DNA from: an uncultured Microbacterium sp.
GTDB lineage: Bacteria > Actinomycetota > Actinomycetes > Actinomycetales > Microbacteriaceae
Reading direction: 5' to 3'
Length of the DNA: 64,000 nucleotides
Assembly (NCBI RefSeq): GCF_937927635.1
Contig: NZ_CALBRW010000016.1
Coordinates: 317,881 to 381,880, forward strand
The notes beneath the pieces are model-generated. The model was given only the letters and a program-made list of their open reading frames with translations. It searched no databases and was not told where the DNA came from. The translations under genes and the position numbers were made by a program. The stretch's first letter is position 1. Every line of letters starts with the position of its first letter. Shown one piece after another: positions 18,137 to 27,228 of the stretch.

Positions 18137-18925
18137 CTACCGTCCGAGGCTCGGGCCGCCCCGGTCGCCGCCGGGCGGGGCGTCGTGTCCGAACGCATCC
18201 AGCGGAGGCAGGGTGCGGCGGCGTTCGCGCGCGGCGTTCAGTTCCCGGTCGAGCACGGCAGGGTCACGGGTGCTCTTGCGTGTCGTGAAGCCCTGAGCAT
18301 GTTCCTGCAGCAACCCCATCAGCCTGTCGTGCTGTTCGGCGTCCTCGACAGTGACGAGGCTCGGGCGAATCAGCGCGTCCAGGCCCGAGGGGTCTTGAAC
18401 GATGGCGAGGGTGCGGGCGTGGGCGAACACGTCGCCGGGAATCTGCGACCAGTCGATGATCCATCCGGCATCGCGGGCGAGCTGGTTGAAGAAGACGTGC
18501 TGACTCCGGGTGTTCACATCCCGGAATGGATGGATCGCTGTCGTCTCGCCCCATACCCAGGCCAGCCCCTCAGAGAACTCGTCAGCGTCGAGCGCGCGCA
18601 GCCAGTTACTCCCGGCGAGGATACCGAAGATGCGCTCGGCCTCGGGCACGATGAACTGCGGGCGGCAGTGCGCGATACCGGTACCGCCGGGGTGGGTGTC
18701 GGTGTCGCGTATCTCACCGCCCCACGAGTACATATCCTGCGTCAGATAGGCGTGAATCGCTTGCAGGTGCGCAAGGTCGTACCCGCCGAGGATCGGATGC
18801 TCACGCAAGGCACCCATGCGGGCGCCAATGAAGTCGACCTCGGCGTCTTTCCAATCGTCATAGCCGGTGACGCCGAACTTGTTGACGAGAACGTCGCTGC
18901 CCGGATAGGTATACCGATCAGGCAT
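18137..18925 (-). CDS. Fic-domain toxin with degenerate active-site motif
   Basis: A 262-residue Fic protein. The motif is HPFRDVNTR at 132-140, against the usual HPFx(D/E)GNxR: the catalytic His132, Asn138 and Arg140 are kept, but the Gly after the acidic residue is Val and the next variable position is Thr. It resembles VbhT-type toxins, which transfer AMP to targets such as gyrase. A small antitoxin-like gene lies 16 bp upstream. The change in the anion-binding turn could alter the nucleotide used or reduce activity. Confidence 0.8.
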   Translation of the reverse strand: MPDRYTYPGSDVLVNKFGVTGYDDWKDAEVDFIGARMGALREHPILGGYDLAHLQAIHAYLTQDMYSWGGEIRDTDTHPGGTGIAHCRPQFIVPEAERIFGILAGSNWLRALDADEFSEGLAWVWGETTAIHPFRDVNTRSQHVFFNQLARDAGWIIDWSQIPGDVFAHARTLAIVQDPSGLDALIRPSLVTVEDAEQHDRLMGLLQEHAQGFTTRKSTRDPAVLDRELNAARERRRTLPPLDAFGHDAPPGGDRGGPSLGR

Positions 18926-18941
18926 CGCGACGCAATACGGT

Positions 18942-19148
18942 TCAGACGGTGCGGGCGGCCAGGCGTGCGCGGGTGCGAGCGGCGATCACTGCGACGGCCT
19001 CGTCTACGGTGATCTCTCCGCGCACCTGACGAGCCAGAAGCTGCACACCCTCGGGAGTCATTTCCTCGCCCGCGGTCTGCTGCCCGGCCTGCACTTCCGC
19101 AAGGACGCGCTGAACGTGCGCCTCGGATACGCGAGTCTTCGTAGCCAT
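18942..19148 (-). CDS. VbhA-like antitoxin of the Fic protein
   Basis: A 68-residue protein with an N-terminal helical stretch containing TAGEEM (S/T-x3-E form of the Fic-inhibitory helix, though the following Gly/Asn is Met) and the family-like C-terminal segment ARQVRGEITVDEAVAVI. ATG at 19148 has AGGAGG eight bases upstream. It precedes the Fic gene in the same transcript, as in vbhA-vbhT, and should block ATP binding by the toxin. Confidence 0.75.
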   Translation of the reverse strand: MATKTRVSEAHVQRVLAEVQAGQQTAGEEMTPEGVQLLARQVRGEITVDEAVAVIAARTRARLAARTV

Positions 19149-19260
19149 ACGGGGTGCCTCCTTGTGGTCGGCGTTACGGGTTCAGTCTACGTCGCTCCGC
19201 CGACATTCCTCCGAGAACTCGGCGCGGGGGTGCCGAATCGGCACCGCCACAGCGCGCCGC

Positions 19261-19485
19261 CTACGACCCGTCGTGCTCGGGCGCGGTGTCGGCGAAGAGG
19301 GCGAGGAACTTCTCGCGGGGGATCACGATGCGACGCCCGAGCTTCACATGCGGGATCGTGCCCTCGTTGATGCTCGTGGTGATCGTGCGGGGATCGACCC
19401 CGAGCGCTTCGGCGGCTTCTTTGCGGGTGATGACCAGGCTGCGCCGCTTGCGGAGGTCGTCCATGTCCAGGGTGCTCTGCCGCAT
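19261..19485 (-). CDS. xis: excisionase/MerR-type helix-turn-helix protein
   Basis: A 74-residue protein with the winged-helix pattern ITRKEAAEALGVDPRTITT and IPHVKLGRRIVIPREKF, typical of excisionases encoded near tyrosine integrases. ATG at 19485 is chosen; a longer frame would run into the divergent promoter. It probably binds the element ends and directs excision. Confidence 0.82.
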   Translation of the reverse strand: MRQSTLDMDDLRKRRSLVITRKEAAEALGVDPRTITTSINEGTIPHVKLGRRIVIPREKFLALFADTAPEHDGS

Positions 19486-19548
19486 GAGGTCACCGTCCGA
19501 TCCGATACAGGGAGATTGGGGGGTGCCTACCACGGTAGAAGCCAAACC

Positions 19549-19577
19549 TTGCTGTGTCAAGTACAACCGTGTATGTT
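19549..19577 (+). promoter_or_regulatory. promoter of the XRE regulator
   Basis: TTGCTG (19549-19554) and TATGTT (19572-19577) are separated by 17 bp. The first ATG of the regulator lies only six bases after the -10 box, which implies a leaderless mRNA. Confidence 0.55.
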
Positions 19578-19583
19578 CTTAGT

Positions 19584-20177
19584 ATGGAAACAGAGAGGGT
19601 GCGGGGCAACCCGCCAGGACACACGAACCAGTACGTCGCCGGGAACATCCGCGCGGCCCGCCAAGCGATCGGCATGGACTTGCGCACCATGTCGAAGCTG
19701 CTGGACGACGCGGGGCGGAAACTCTCCCCGTCAGGGATCAGCAAGCTCGAAGCCGGGGATCGCCGCGTCGACGTGGACGACCTCACCGTGATCGCCTACC
19801 TGCTGCGCACCACCCCGGCGGCGCTCCTCACCCCACCCGACGCAGAAAGCGGCGTGACGGGAGTACCTGGGGAGTATCTGCCGGAAGAGATCGAGAAGTG
19901 GATGCAGGGTTCGCTCAAACTCACCCCGGAGGGGCTGCTGCACTACTGGCAGCAGGAATGGTTCGCTTGCCAGAACCGCATCCAGTATTACGAGTCCTCC
20001 CTCAACATCCCCGGCAGCGACCAACTCCCGAGCACCGAGACCTATAGGCAGCGCCTCGCGGAGCAGCGGGAACGCGCACGGTTCATCAGGGTGCGAGGTG
20101 AGCAGATCGACCCGACCGGGCGCGTACTCAGCGGCCCCGACTTCCTCGACCGCCTCGCCCCCGACAGCACCGAATAG
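19584..20177 (+). CDS. XRE-family DNA-binding regulator of the mobile element
   Basis: A 197-residue protein with an N-terminal Cro/CI-type helix-turn-helix (GNIRAARQAIGMDLRTMSKLL, with SGISKLEAGDRRV as recognition part) and a C-terminal alpha-helical region rich in Gln, Glu and Arg. It lies immediately upstream of the integrase and divergent from the excisionase, so it probably controls the choice between integration and excision. ATG at 19584 is preferred to an upstream GTG because the promoter overlaps the latter. Confidence 0.83.
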   Translation: METERVRGNPPGHTNQYVAGNIRAARQAIGMDLRTMSKLLDDAGRKLSPSGISKLEAGDRRVDVDDLTVIAYLLRTTPAALLTPPDAESGVTGVPGEYLPEEIEKWMQGSLKLTPEGLLHYWQQEWFACQNRIQYYESSLNIPGSDQLPSTETYRQRLAEQRERARFIRVRGEQIDPTGRVLSGPDFLDRLAPDSTE

Positions 20178-20229
20178 CCGCCCCGGCGCACCTTGGCGCA
20201 ACCGGCGACCCAATAGAAAGGATGCAGTG

Positions 20230-21513
20230 ATGGCACGAAAGACCACGACCGCCGGGCACGAACCCGGCGCAAACACCACAGGCGAGGAGGTGAAACCAGC
20301 ACGTCGTTCCCGTTCCCGGCAGCCCGGCTCGATCCAGGGCTACGAGACCGACAAGGGCAAAAGGTGGCGGTTCCAGATCTACGTCCTGAAAGACCCCGAG
20401 TACCCCGAGATGGGATCGCGCCGTCTCACCCGTTCCGGGTTCACCAGCACTGACGAAGCCAACGACGCCTTGCAGGAAGCGTTGAAGCAGCGAAAGCAGA
20501 ACGAGAAGTTCGGAAGCAAGGTGCCCACCATTGGCGCGTACGCGGATGAGTGGGCGGCCGGTTTGAAGCTCGCGGCATCCACGATCAAGGGGTACAAGAA
20601 GATCATCCGCAACCACATCAAGCCCCAGCTCGGCACGATCCGGCTCGACAAACTCACCGCCACCAGGATCGCCCGCCACTATCGCGACCTCGAAGACCAC
20701 GGCCGCAAGGACGAGTACGGCAAGGGCAAGCCCCTGTCGGCCAACAGCGTCCACAAGGTGCATGTCGTACTCGGTGCGATCCTCGACGCCGCGATTGACG
20801 ACGGACACCTGACCGTGAACCCGGCGAAGAAGAAGCGCACCGTCAAGGCCCCGACCACGAGTGAGGTGCGGGCGCAGAAACCCGAAATCGCCACTTGGAC
20901 GGCCGAACAGCTCGCCCTGTTCCTCACCTGGAACCGCGATGAACTGGAAGACGAACTGTTCCCCATGTGGCAACTCATCGCGTGCACCGGAATGAGGCGC
21001 AGTGAAGCCCTGGCGCTCAAGTGGAGCGATATCAACAGCAAGGCGATGCGGGTCAGTATCCGCCGCGCGGTCGACACCGACGACTGGACGAAGACCAAGC
21101 CCCCGAAGACCGGTAACGCCCGCGTGATCGACGTGGACGCCGAAACCCTCAAAGTCCTCGCGAGCTACAAGGTCGCCCGCGCCGAGGTCTCGTTCGAGCT
21201 GGCAAAAGCCGACGCCTATGTGTTCGGAGACGACGACGGCAAGCTCCGCTCACCCGATGCCATGACGAGCCGCTGGGATCGCCGCCTCAAGTGGGTGACC
21301 GCGAAGTACGACAGCCTGCACCGCGTCACCATCAAAGGTCTGCGTCACACCCACGCGACGCTGCTGCTCGAACTCGGCGAACACCCCAAGGTCGTCCAAG
21401 AGCGGTTGGGGCACTCAACGATCACCACGACGATGAACATCTACTCCCACGTCACCCCGACCATGCAGAGGTCGGCAGTAGACCGCTTCGCCGCCCACCT
21501 CGGGAACGCTTAG
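20230..21513 (+). CDS. int: tyrosine-recombinase integrase
   Basis: A 427-residue phage-type integrase. It has an N-terminal arm-binding region (residues about 20-90, GSIQGYETDKGKRWRFQIYV), a SAM-like core-binding domain (about 100-200) and a catalytic domain. Catalytic residues are Arg256 in TGMRRSEAL, Arg372-His373 in GLRHTH, the His in LGHST and the nucleophile Tyr405 in NIYSH. The usual His of the HxLR box is Lys here (KGLR), as in many actinobacterial integrases. AAAGGA precedes the ATG. The gene ends 80 bp from the tRNA target. Confidence 0.93.
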   Translation: MARKTTTAGHEPGANTTGEEVKPARRSRSRQPGSIQGYETDKGKRWRFQIYVLKDPEYPEMGSRRLTRSGFTSTDEANDALQEALKQRKQNEKFGSKVPTIGAYADEWAAGLKLAASTIKGYKKIIRNHIKPQLGTIRLDKLTATRIARHYRDLEDHGRKDEYGKGKPLSANSVHKVHVVLGAILDAAIDDGHLTVNPAKKKRTVKAPTTSEVRAQKPEIATWTAEQLALFLTWNRDELEDELFPMWQLIACTGMRRSEALALKWSDINSKAMRVSIRRAVDTDDWTKTKPPKTGNARVIDVDAETLKVLASYKVARAEVSFELAKADAYVFGDDDGKLRSPDAMTSRWDRRLKWVTAKYDSLHRVTIKGLRHTHATLLLELGEHPKVVQERLGHSTITTTMNIYSHVTPTMQRSAVDRFAAHLGNA

Positions 21514-21530
21514 CACTTTTTCTAGCACTT
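21511..21530. repeat. paired arm-type repeats at the right end
   Basis: TAGCACTT occurs at 21511-21518 and 21523-21530, overlapping the integrase stop codon. Spacing and sequence match the pair at the left end. Confidence 0.55.
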
Positions 21531-21538
21531 CCAACACG

Positions 21539-21583
21539 AATGGCCCCCGACCTGAGAGATAGAATCCCAGGTCAGGGGCCATT
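21539..21583. terminator. element-borne hairpin next to tRNA-Leu
   Basis: AATGGCCCCCGACCT pairs with AGGTCAGGGGCCATT with one mismatch. It lies between the integrase and the tRNA 3' end, so it can end the integrase transcript and stand in for the original tRNA terminator. A related but diverged hairpin is left at 9535-9569, the former neighbour of the tRNA. Confidence 0.6.
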
Positions 21584-21590
21584 TCATTCG

Positions 21591-21613
21591 TGTGCGCGAG
21601 GGGGGACTTGAAC
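21591..21613. repeat. attR, right attachment site within tRNA-Leu
   Basis: Same 23 bp as attL. It covers the last 21 bases of the tRNA-Leu gene plus two bases downstream, so integration restores a complete tRNA. Confidence 0.88.
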
Positions 21614-21676
21614 CCCCACGCCCTTGCAGGCACTGGCACCTGAAGCCAGCGCGTCTACCTATTCCGCCACTCGCGC
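21593..21676 (-). tRNA. leuT: tRNA-Leu (CAG)
   Basis: An 84-nt tRNA. Acceptor stem GCGCGAG/CTCGCGC, anticodon stem CTGGC/GCCAG with loop TTCAGGT, anticodon CAG, a short variable arm typical of class II tRNAs, and T-loop TTCAAGT. No CCA is encoded. Its 3' end is the integration site of the element. Confidence 0.95.
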
Positions 21677-21875
21677 AGTGTCTCGCTCCGGAGAACTCAA
21701 CCTGCTAACACTAACATGACGAAACGCCTGACTCATACTCCGCGCGCACCCCGCGCGCGTCACCTCTCCAGGCAGCGTCCGTCCCCGCCATCCCGCCGGA
21801 ATCACGTCCGATGAAGCGCGCATTCAGCGGGGCTGGCTACGATGGCCGTACCAGTCGGCATGCCAGAGGAACCTT

Positions 21876-22580
21876 GTGGGACTACTTGACAGCTTTGAGA
21901 AAGGTCTCGAGCGCGCAGTGAACAGCGCGTTCGCCAAGACCTTCCGCAGCGGCATCCAGCCCGTCGAGATCGCCTCCGCCCTGCGCCGTGAGGCCGACAC
22001 CAAAGCGGCCGTGGTCAGCCGCGACCGCATCATCACCCCCAGTGACTACCTCGTGCGTCTCAGTCCCGACGATGACGAGCGGATGCGGGGACTCGGCGGC
22101 GCCCTGAACGACGAGCTCTACGCTTTGCTGACCAAGCACGCCCGCACCCAGGGCTACAGCTTCGCCGGCCCGCTGCACATCATCATCGAGGCAGACGAGC
22201 ACGTCGCCACCGGCACGGTGCGCGTCAGCTCCTCCTCGGTGGAGAGCGGCGTCACCTGGCAGGGCGTGGTCGAGGTGGACGGCAAGCAGCACGTCCTGAC
22301 CAGCGCGCGCACCATCATCGGCCGCGGCAGCGACGCGACCATCACCATCTCGGATGCCGGCTCCAGCCGCCGCCACGCGGAGGTGCTGTGGGACGGCGAG
22401 CGCGCCATGCTGCGCGACCTCGGCTCCACCAACGGCACCAAGGTCGACGGCCAGAAGGTGCGCGAGGCCGCACTCGGCCCCGGGTCCACCTTCACCATCG
22501 GGCGCACCCAGCTGACCTTCCGCGTCGTCCCCGCGACGGGCTCGGGCACTCAGGGGAGCAGAACGGGGGCCCTGCGATGA
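21876..22580 (+). CDS. fhaA: FhaA: DUF3662 and FHA-domain protein
   Basis: A 234-residue protein with an N-terminal DUF3662 domain (GLLDSFEKGLERAVNSAFAK, residues 1-120) and a C-terminal FHA domain (about 145-225) with GRGSDATI, SSRRHAEV and GSTNGTKVDG. FHA domains bind phosphothreonine made by the PknA/PknB kinases encoded downstream. It opens the seven-gene wall-signalling operon. GTG at 21876 has AGAGGA upstream, and it overlaps fhaB by four bases. Confidence 0.93.
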   Translation: MGLLDSFEKGLERAVNSAFAKTFRSGIQPVEIASALRREADTKAAVVSRDRIITPSDYLVRLSPDDDERMRGLGGALNDELYALLTKHARTQGYSFAGPLHIIIEADEHVATGTVRVSSSSVESGVTWQGVVEVDGKQHVLTSARTIIGRGSDATITISDAGSSRRHAEVLWDGERAMLRDLGSTNGTKVDGQKVREAALGPGSTFTIGRTQLTFRVVPATGSGTQGSRTGALR

Positions 22581-23074
22581 GCGAGCTCCTGCTGCTGGTG
22601 CTGCGGATCGTCTTCCTGGTGATGCTGTGGTTCTTCGTGTTCGCGGTGGTCTACTCGCTGCGCGCCGATCTGTTCGGCGTCCGCGTGCGCAAGATGCCGG
22701 CCGGCGAAGCCGCGGCAACCGCGCCTCCCGCGCCCGTGCACCAGGCGCCGCGCCCCAGCAGCGGCTCACACGCCAAGGCCGCCTCGCACCTGGTCATCAC
22801 CTCCGGACCGAAGGAGGGCCTCGACGTGCCGCTGGGCACCGCCGACTCGCTCTCCATCGGGCGCTCCAGCGAATCCGGCCTGGTGATCCGCGACGACTAC
22901 ACCTCCAGCCACCACGCCAGGCTCACCCGACGCGGCGACATCTGGACACTGCAGGACCTGGGCTCCACCAACGGCACCTTCCTGAACGGCCAGAAGCTCA
23001 GCGACAAGCCCGTGCAGGTGCAGATCGGCACCCCCATCAAGGTGGGCGCCACGACCTTCGAGCTGCGAGCGTAG
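22577..23074 (+). CDS. fhaB: FhaB: membrane-anchored FHA-domain protein
   Basis: A 165-residue protein with one N-terminal membrane segment (residues 4-27), a Pro/Ala linker and a C-terminal FHA domain (about 70-160) with IGRSSESGL, SSHHARL and GSTNGTFLNG. Homologues (FipA in mycobacteria) link Ser/Thr kinase signalling to division. The ATG at 22577 sits inside the fhaA stop (ATGA), so the two are translationally coupled. Confidence 0.93.
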   Translation: MSELLLLVLRIVFLVMLWFFVFAVVYSLRADLFGVRVRKMPAGEAAATAPPAPVHQAPRPSSGSHAKAASHLVITSGPKEGLDVPLGTADSLSIGRSSESGLVIRDDYTSSHHARLTRRGDIWTLQDLGSTNGTFLNGQKLSDKPVQVQIGTPIKVGATTFELRA

Positions 23075-23087
23075 GGCCCGCATCCCG

Positions 23088-24392
23088 ATGGTCTTCGAGG
23101 GCTCCAGCGTCGCGATCTCCCACACCGGGAAGGTCCGCTCCAACAACCAGGACTCCGGGTATTCCGGGGCCAACCTGTTCGTCGTCGCCGACGGCATGGG
23201 CGGTCACGCGGGCGGAGACGTGGCATCGAGCATCGCGATCGGCCGCATGAAGGGCCTCGACCAGCACTACGACTCCACCGACGACGCCCAGGCCACCCTG
23301 CAGGCTGCCGCCACCACCGCAGCGGCCGACCTGGTGCGCGCCTCGAAGGAGCGCCCCGAGCTGGCAGGCCTGGGCACCACGCTCAGCGCCATCATCATGG
23401 TCGACGACCACGCCGTCATCGGCCACATCGGCGACTCGCGCATCTACCTGTACCGCGACGACGCGCTCACCCAGATCACCACCGACCACACCTTCGTGCA
23501 GCGGCTGGTCGACTCGGGCCGCATCACGCTCGAAGAGGCCAGGTACCACCCGCGCCGCTCGGTGCTCATGCGCGTGCTCAGCGACATGGACATCGCCCCG
23601 GACCTGGACCTTTTCGTCATGCCCACGCGCCCAGGCGACCGGTGGCTGCTCTGCTCCGACGGCCTCTCCGGCGTGGTCGACGATGTGCACATCGCGAAGG
23701 CCATGAGCCACGGCCTCGCCCCGGGCCGCACGGCCGACATCCTGCTCAAGCAAGCCCTCGACGGCGGCGCCCCCGACAACGTCACGGTCGTGCTCGTGGA
23801 CGTCGGCGGCGCGCATCCGCTCTCCTCCGGCACCCCGACCGTGGTCGGCGCGGCATCCGACCCGACCAGCATCCCGGTGCCCGCCGCGCGCGCCTCCCTC
23901 ACCGGCTGGCTGCACCCCGTGCTGCAGGCGGCCAACGAGCCCAGCCACTTCGAGCCCGACTCGGACTACTTCGAGGAGATCATCGAGGAGGACAGGCGTC
24001 GTCGCGGCCGTCGGCGCATCGCGTGGCTCGCGGCCCTGGTGGTCGTCCTGCTCGCGCTGGTCGGCTGCGGCATCCTCGCCTACAACTGGACGCAGACGCG
24101 CTACTTCGTCGGCGCCGACGACGACAGCGTGGTGATCTACCGCGGCGTGCAGCAGGACCTCGGTCCCATCAAGCTGTCCACCGAGGTCAAGGACACGTTC
24201 ATCCTGCTGGCCGACCTGCCCAACTACCAGCGCGCCTCGGTGGAGCGCACCATCAACGCGCGTTCGTACGCCGACGCGATCGCCATCACCGAGCGCCTGC
24301 GCGTGAGCGCGCTGCCGCCGGTGCCCGTCCCGATCCCATCGCCCACGCCGGATGCACCGGAGCCCACTCCGACGGAGGTGCCGACGCCATGA
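23088..24392 (+). CDS. pstP: PP2C-type Ser/Thr phosphatase
   Basis: A 434-residue protein. Residues 1-240 are a PP2C catalytic domain with the metal ligands in RSNNQDSG, VVADGMGGH, GDSRIYL and GGAPDNVTVV. A membrane segment follows near 305-325, then an extracytoplasmic domain of about 110 residues ending in a Pro/Thr-rich tail. PstP removes phosphate from PknA, PknB and their targets, opposing the kinases encoded in the same operon. Confidence 0.94.
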   Translation: MVFEGSSVAISHTGKVRSNNQDSGYSGANLFVVADGMGGHAGGDVASSIAIGRMKGLDQHYDSTDDAQATLQAAATTAAADLVRASKERPELAGLGTTLSAIIMVDDHAVIGHIGDSRIYLYRDDALTQITTDHTFVQRLVDSGRITLEEARYHPRRSVLMRVLSDMDIAPDLDLFVMPTRPGDRWLLCSDGLSGVVDDVHIAKAMSHGLAPGRTADILLKQALDGGAPDNVTVVLVDVGGAHPLSSGTPTVVGAASDPTSIPVPAARASLTGWLHPVLQAANEPSHFEPDSDYFEEIIEEDRRRRGRRRIAWLAALVVVLLALVGCGILAYNWTQTRYFVGADDDSVVIYRGVQQDLGPIKLSTEVKDTFILLADLPNYQRASVERTINARSYADAIAITERLRVSALPPVPVPIPSPTPDAPEPTPTEVPTP

Positions 24393-25771
24393 CCGACGTC
24401 GCCGCCGACACCAGCGTCCTGAAGGCGCTGAAGAGGATCCGGATGCCGCAGAAGCAGCGCAACCGGGAGTTCTGGCTGCTGCTGTTCGCCCTGCTGCTGG
24501 CGGGCTCCGCGCTCACGCTCGTGCAGCTGGGCGCCCTGCACACCATCGATTCGATGATCCTCGCGATCGGCGGGGGCCTCGCCGTGCTGGCGTTCACCGT
24601 GCACGTGGTGCTGCGCGCCGTGGCATCCGACGCCGATCCGTTCGTGCTGCCCATCGCGACCCTGCTGACGGGCCTGGGCACCGCGATGATCTACCGCATC
24701 GACATCGCCAAGCAGCTCTCCGGCTGGCCGGCGTTCTCGAACAAGCAGCTCGCCTGGACCGCCATCTCGCTGGCCGGCGTCATCGCGCTGGTGATCGCGC
24801 TGCGCAACTACCGCGTGCTGTACCGGTACACGTACATCTTCGGCCTGGCCGGGATCGTGCTGCTGATCCTGCCGTTCATCCCCGGGCTCAAGGCCCGCGG
24901 CTCCAACGCCGACGTGTGGGTGTCGCTGGGCGGCTTCATCTCGTTCCAGCCGGGCGAGCTGGCCAAGATCTGCCTGGCCGTCTTCTTCGCCGGGTACCTC
25001 GTGCGCACCCGCGAGAGCCTCAGCTCGGTGGGCACCCGGTTCCTCGGGATGACGTGGCCGCGCATGCGCGAGCTGGGCCCCGTGCTGGTGGTGTGGATCC
25101 TGTCGCTGCTGATCATCGTCACCCAGCGCGACCTCGGCACCGGCGTGCTGCTCTTCGGGATGTTCATCGCCATGCTGTACGTCGCCACGGGCAAGACCAG
25201 CTGGGTGCTGATCGGCCTGGCCGGCGTCGCCCTCGGCGCCTTCCTGGCCACCCGGGTGCTGGCCTACGTGCAGCGCCGCTTCGTCAACTGGCTGGACGCG
25301 TTCAACCCCGACATCATCGGCAAGCAGGGTGGCAGCTACCAGCTCGTCGAGGGCATCTTCGGCCTGGCCCGCGGCGGCCTGATCGGCACCGGCTGGGGCC
25401 AGGGGCGCCCGCAGATCACCCCGCTGGCCAACAGCGACTACATCATCCCGAGCCTCGGCGAGGAGCTCGGCATCGTCGGACTGTTCGCGATCCTCTGCCT
25501 GTACATGGTGTTCGTCAGCCGCGGCCTGCGCATCGGGCTGGCGGGACAGGACGACTTCGGCAAGCTGCTGGCCACCGGGCTCTCGTTCACGCTCGCCCTG
25601 CAGGTGTTCATCATGGTCGGCGGCGTCACCCGCGTCATCCCGCTGACGGGTCTGACCACGCCGTTCCTGGCGGCCGGCGGATCGTCGCTGGTCGCCAACT
25701 GGCTCATCGTCGCGCTGCTGCTGCGCATCAGCGACGGCGTGCGCCGCCAGCCCCGGGTGGTGATCGGATGA
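24389..25771 (+). CDS. rodA: RodA/FtsW-family peptidoglycan glycosyltransferase
   Basis: A 460-residue SEDS protein with about twelve membrane segments. The signature region near residue 375 reads RVIPLTGLTTPFLAAGGSS. WVSLGGFISFQPGELAKI marks the loop with the conserved Glu-Lys pair, and TQRDLGTG the conserved Asp region. It polymerises lipid II together with the class B PBP encoded next. ATG at 24389 overlaps the pstP stop; the reading frame is open far upstream but antisense-like, so this start is secure. Confidence 0.95.
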   Translation: MTDVAADTSVLKALKRIRMPQKQRNREFWLLLFALLLAGSALTLVQLGALHTIDSMILAIGGGLAVLAFTVHVVLRAVASDADPFVLPIATLLTGLGTAMIYRIDIAKQLSGWPAFSNKQLAWTAISLAGVIALVIALRNYRVLYRYTYIFGLAGIVLLILPFIPGLKARGSNADVWVSLGGFISFQPGELAKICLAVFFAGYLVRTRESLSSVGTRFLGMTWPRMRELGPVLVVWILSLLIIVTQRDLGTGVLLFGMFIAMLYVATGKTSWVLIGLAGVALGAFLATRVLAYVQRRFVNWLDAFNPDIIGKQGGSYQLVEGIFGLARGGLIGTGWGQGRPQITPLANSDYIIPSLGEELGIVGLFAILCLYMVFVSRGLRIGLAGQDDFGKLLATGLSFTLALQVFIMVGGVTRVIPLTGLTTPFLAAGGSSLVANWLIVALLLRISDGVRRQPRVVIG

Positions 25772-27228
25772 CCAGAGAGCTGCGGCGCCTCAGCTTCGTG
25801 ATCCTCGCGATGTTCATCGCGCTGTTCGTCGCCACCAGCTGGATCCAGGTGGTGGATGCCGACAATCTCGCGCAGAACCCGGCCAACACCCGCACGCGGC
25901 TGGACAGCTACCAGATCCAGCGCGGGTCACTGCTGGTCGGCGGCAACGCCATCGCGACGTCTGTGCCGGTTGCGGATCGCTACCAGTACCAGCGGGTGTA
26001 CACGGATGCCGCGATGTGGGCGCCCGTGACCGGCTACTACAACCCGGCGCTGCAGTCCTCGACCGGCATCGAGCAGGCGCTGAATCCGGAGCTCTCCGGC
26101 TCGAGTTCGAACTCGCTGGTCGCCGAGGTGGAGCGCATCCTGTCCGGTCAGCCCCAGCAGGGACTCAGCGCGCAGCTGACCATGAGCGCGACGGCGCAGA
26201 AGGCCGCGTGGGACGCGCTGAACGAGAAGGGCTACAAGGGCGCAGTGGTGGCCCTGGAGCCGTCCACCGGCCGCGTGCTGGCGATGGTCTCCACCCCGGG
26301 CTTCGACACCAACAAGCTGGCCGCGCATGACACCTCCGCGGTCGACGCCGAGCACGATCGGCTGGTCGCCGACCCGCTGAAGCCGCTGTACAACAGGGCC
26401 ATCGCGGGCAACCTGAACCCTCCCGGCTCCACGTTCAAGCTCGTGGTCGCGACGGCCGCACTCGCGTCCGGCGACTACACGATGGAGTCCACCCTGCCGA
26501 ACCCCGCGCGCTACACGCTGCCGGGCACCTCGCAGCAGATCTCCAACGCCTGGAGCGGCACCTGCGGACCCGGCGAGACCACCACGATCGCCGATGCGAT
26601 CCGGCTCAGCTGCAACATCCCGATGGCCGAGCTGGCCGCCGAGCTGGGAGATGACGCCATCCGCGCCACGGCTGAGAAGTATGGGTTCAACTCCGAGCTC
26701 GACATCCCGCTCGCCGTCACCCCGTCCAAGTACCCGGACAGGCTCAACGCCCCGGAGACCGCGCTGACGGGATTCGGCCAGGGCGATGTGAGAGCGACGC
26801 CGCTGCAGATGGCCATGGTGGCCGCCGGCATCGCCAACGGGGGAGCGGTGATGAAGCCGCGGATGGTGGACGCCATCATCGCCGACGACTTCGCGCCCTA
26901 CAAGAAGTACAGCGACGAGGCTCTCGACCAGGTGATGAGCGCCGAGCAGGCCAAGTCGCTGACCTCCGTGATGGTGCAGGGGGTCGCTTCCGGAGCGGCG
27001 ACGGGTGCAAGAATAGACGGCGTCGATGTCGCCGGAAAGACGGGAACCGCCCAGAACGGCGGGAACCCGTACACGCTGTGGTTCACAGGTTTCGCGCCGG
27101 CGGAGAATCCGAAGGTTGCGGTGGCAGTCGTCGTCGAAGACGGCGGTGGTAAGGGACAGTCGGGTTCCGGCGATGGAATCGCCGCCCCGATTGCGAAGAA
27201 AGTCATAGAGGCGGTGCTGGGCAGATGA
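25768..27228 (+). CDS. pbpA: class B penicillin-binding protein PbpA
   Basis: A 486-residue transpeptidase with an N-terminal membrane anchor (residues 8-27) and no signal cleavage site. Motifs are S-x-x-K at Ser221-Lys224 (GSTFK), SxN at 281-283 (SCN) and KTG at 424-426. The short N-terminal domain identifies the PbpA/PBP2-like partner of RodA. It cross-links septal or polar peptidoglycan. The gene overlaps rodA and the kinase gene by four bases each. Confidence 0.94.
   Translation: MTRELRRLSFVILAMFIALFVATSWIQVVDADNLAQNPANTRTRLDSYQIQRGSLLVGGNAIATSVPVADRYQYQRVYTDAAMWAPVTGYYNPALQSSTGIEQALNPELSGSSSNSLVAEVERILSGQPQQGLSAQLTMSATAQKAAWDALNEKGYKGAVVALEPSTGRVLAMVSTPGFDTNKLAAHDTSAVDAEHDRLVADPLKPLYNRAIAGNLNPPGSTFKLVVATAALASGDYTMESTLPNPARYTLPGTSQQISNAWSGTCGPGETTTIADAIRLSCNIPMAELAAELGDDAIRATAEKYGFNSELDIPLAVTPSKYPDRLNAPETALTGFGQGDVRATPLQMAMVAAGIANGGAVMKPRMVDAIIADDFAPYKKYSDEALDQVMSAEQAKSLTSVMVQGVASGAATGARIDGVDVAGKTGTAQNGGNPYTLWFTGFAPAENPKVAVAVVVEDGGGKGQSGSGDGIAAPIAKKVIEAVLGR

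Noticed and set aside
14301..21513. A conjugative type IV secretion system in the element
   Set aside because: No VirB4, VirD4 or pilus-like genes are present between cstR and the attachment site; only the relaxase is.
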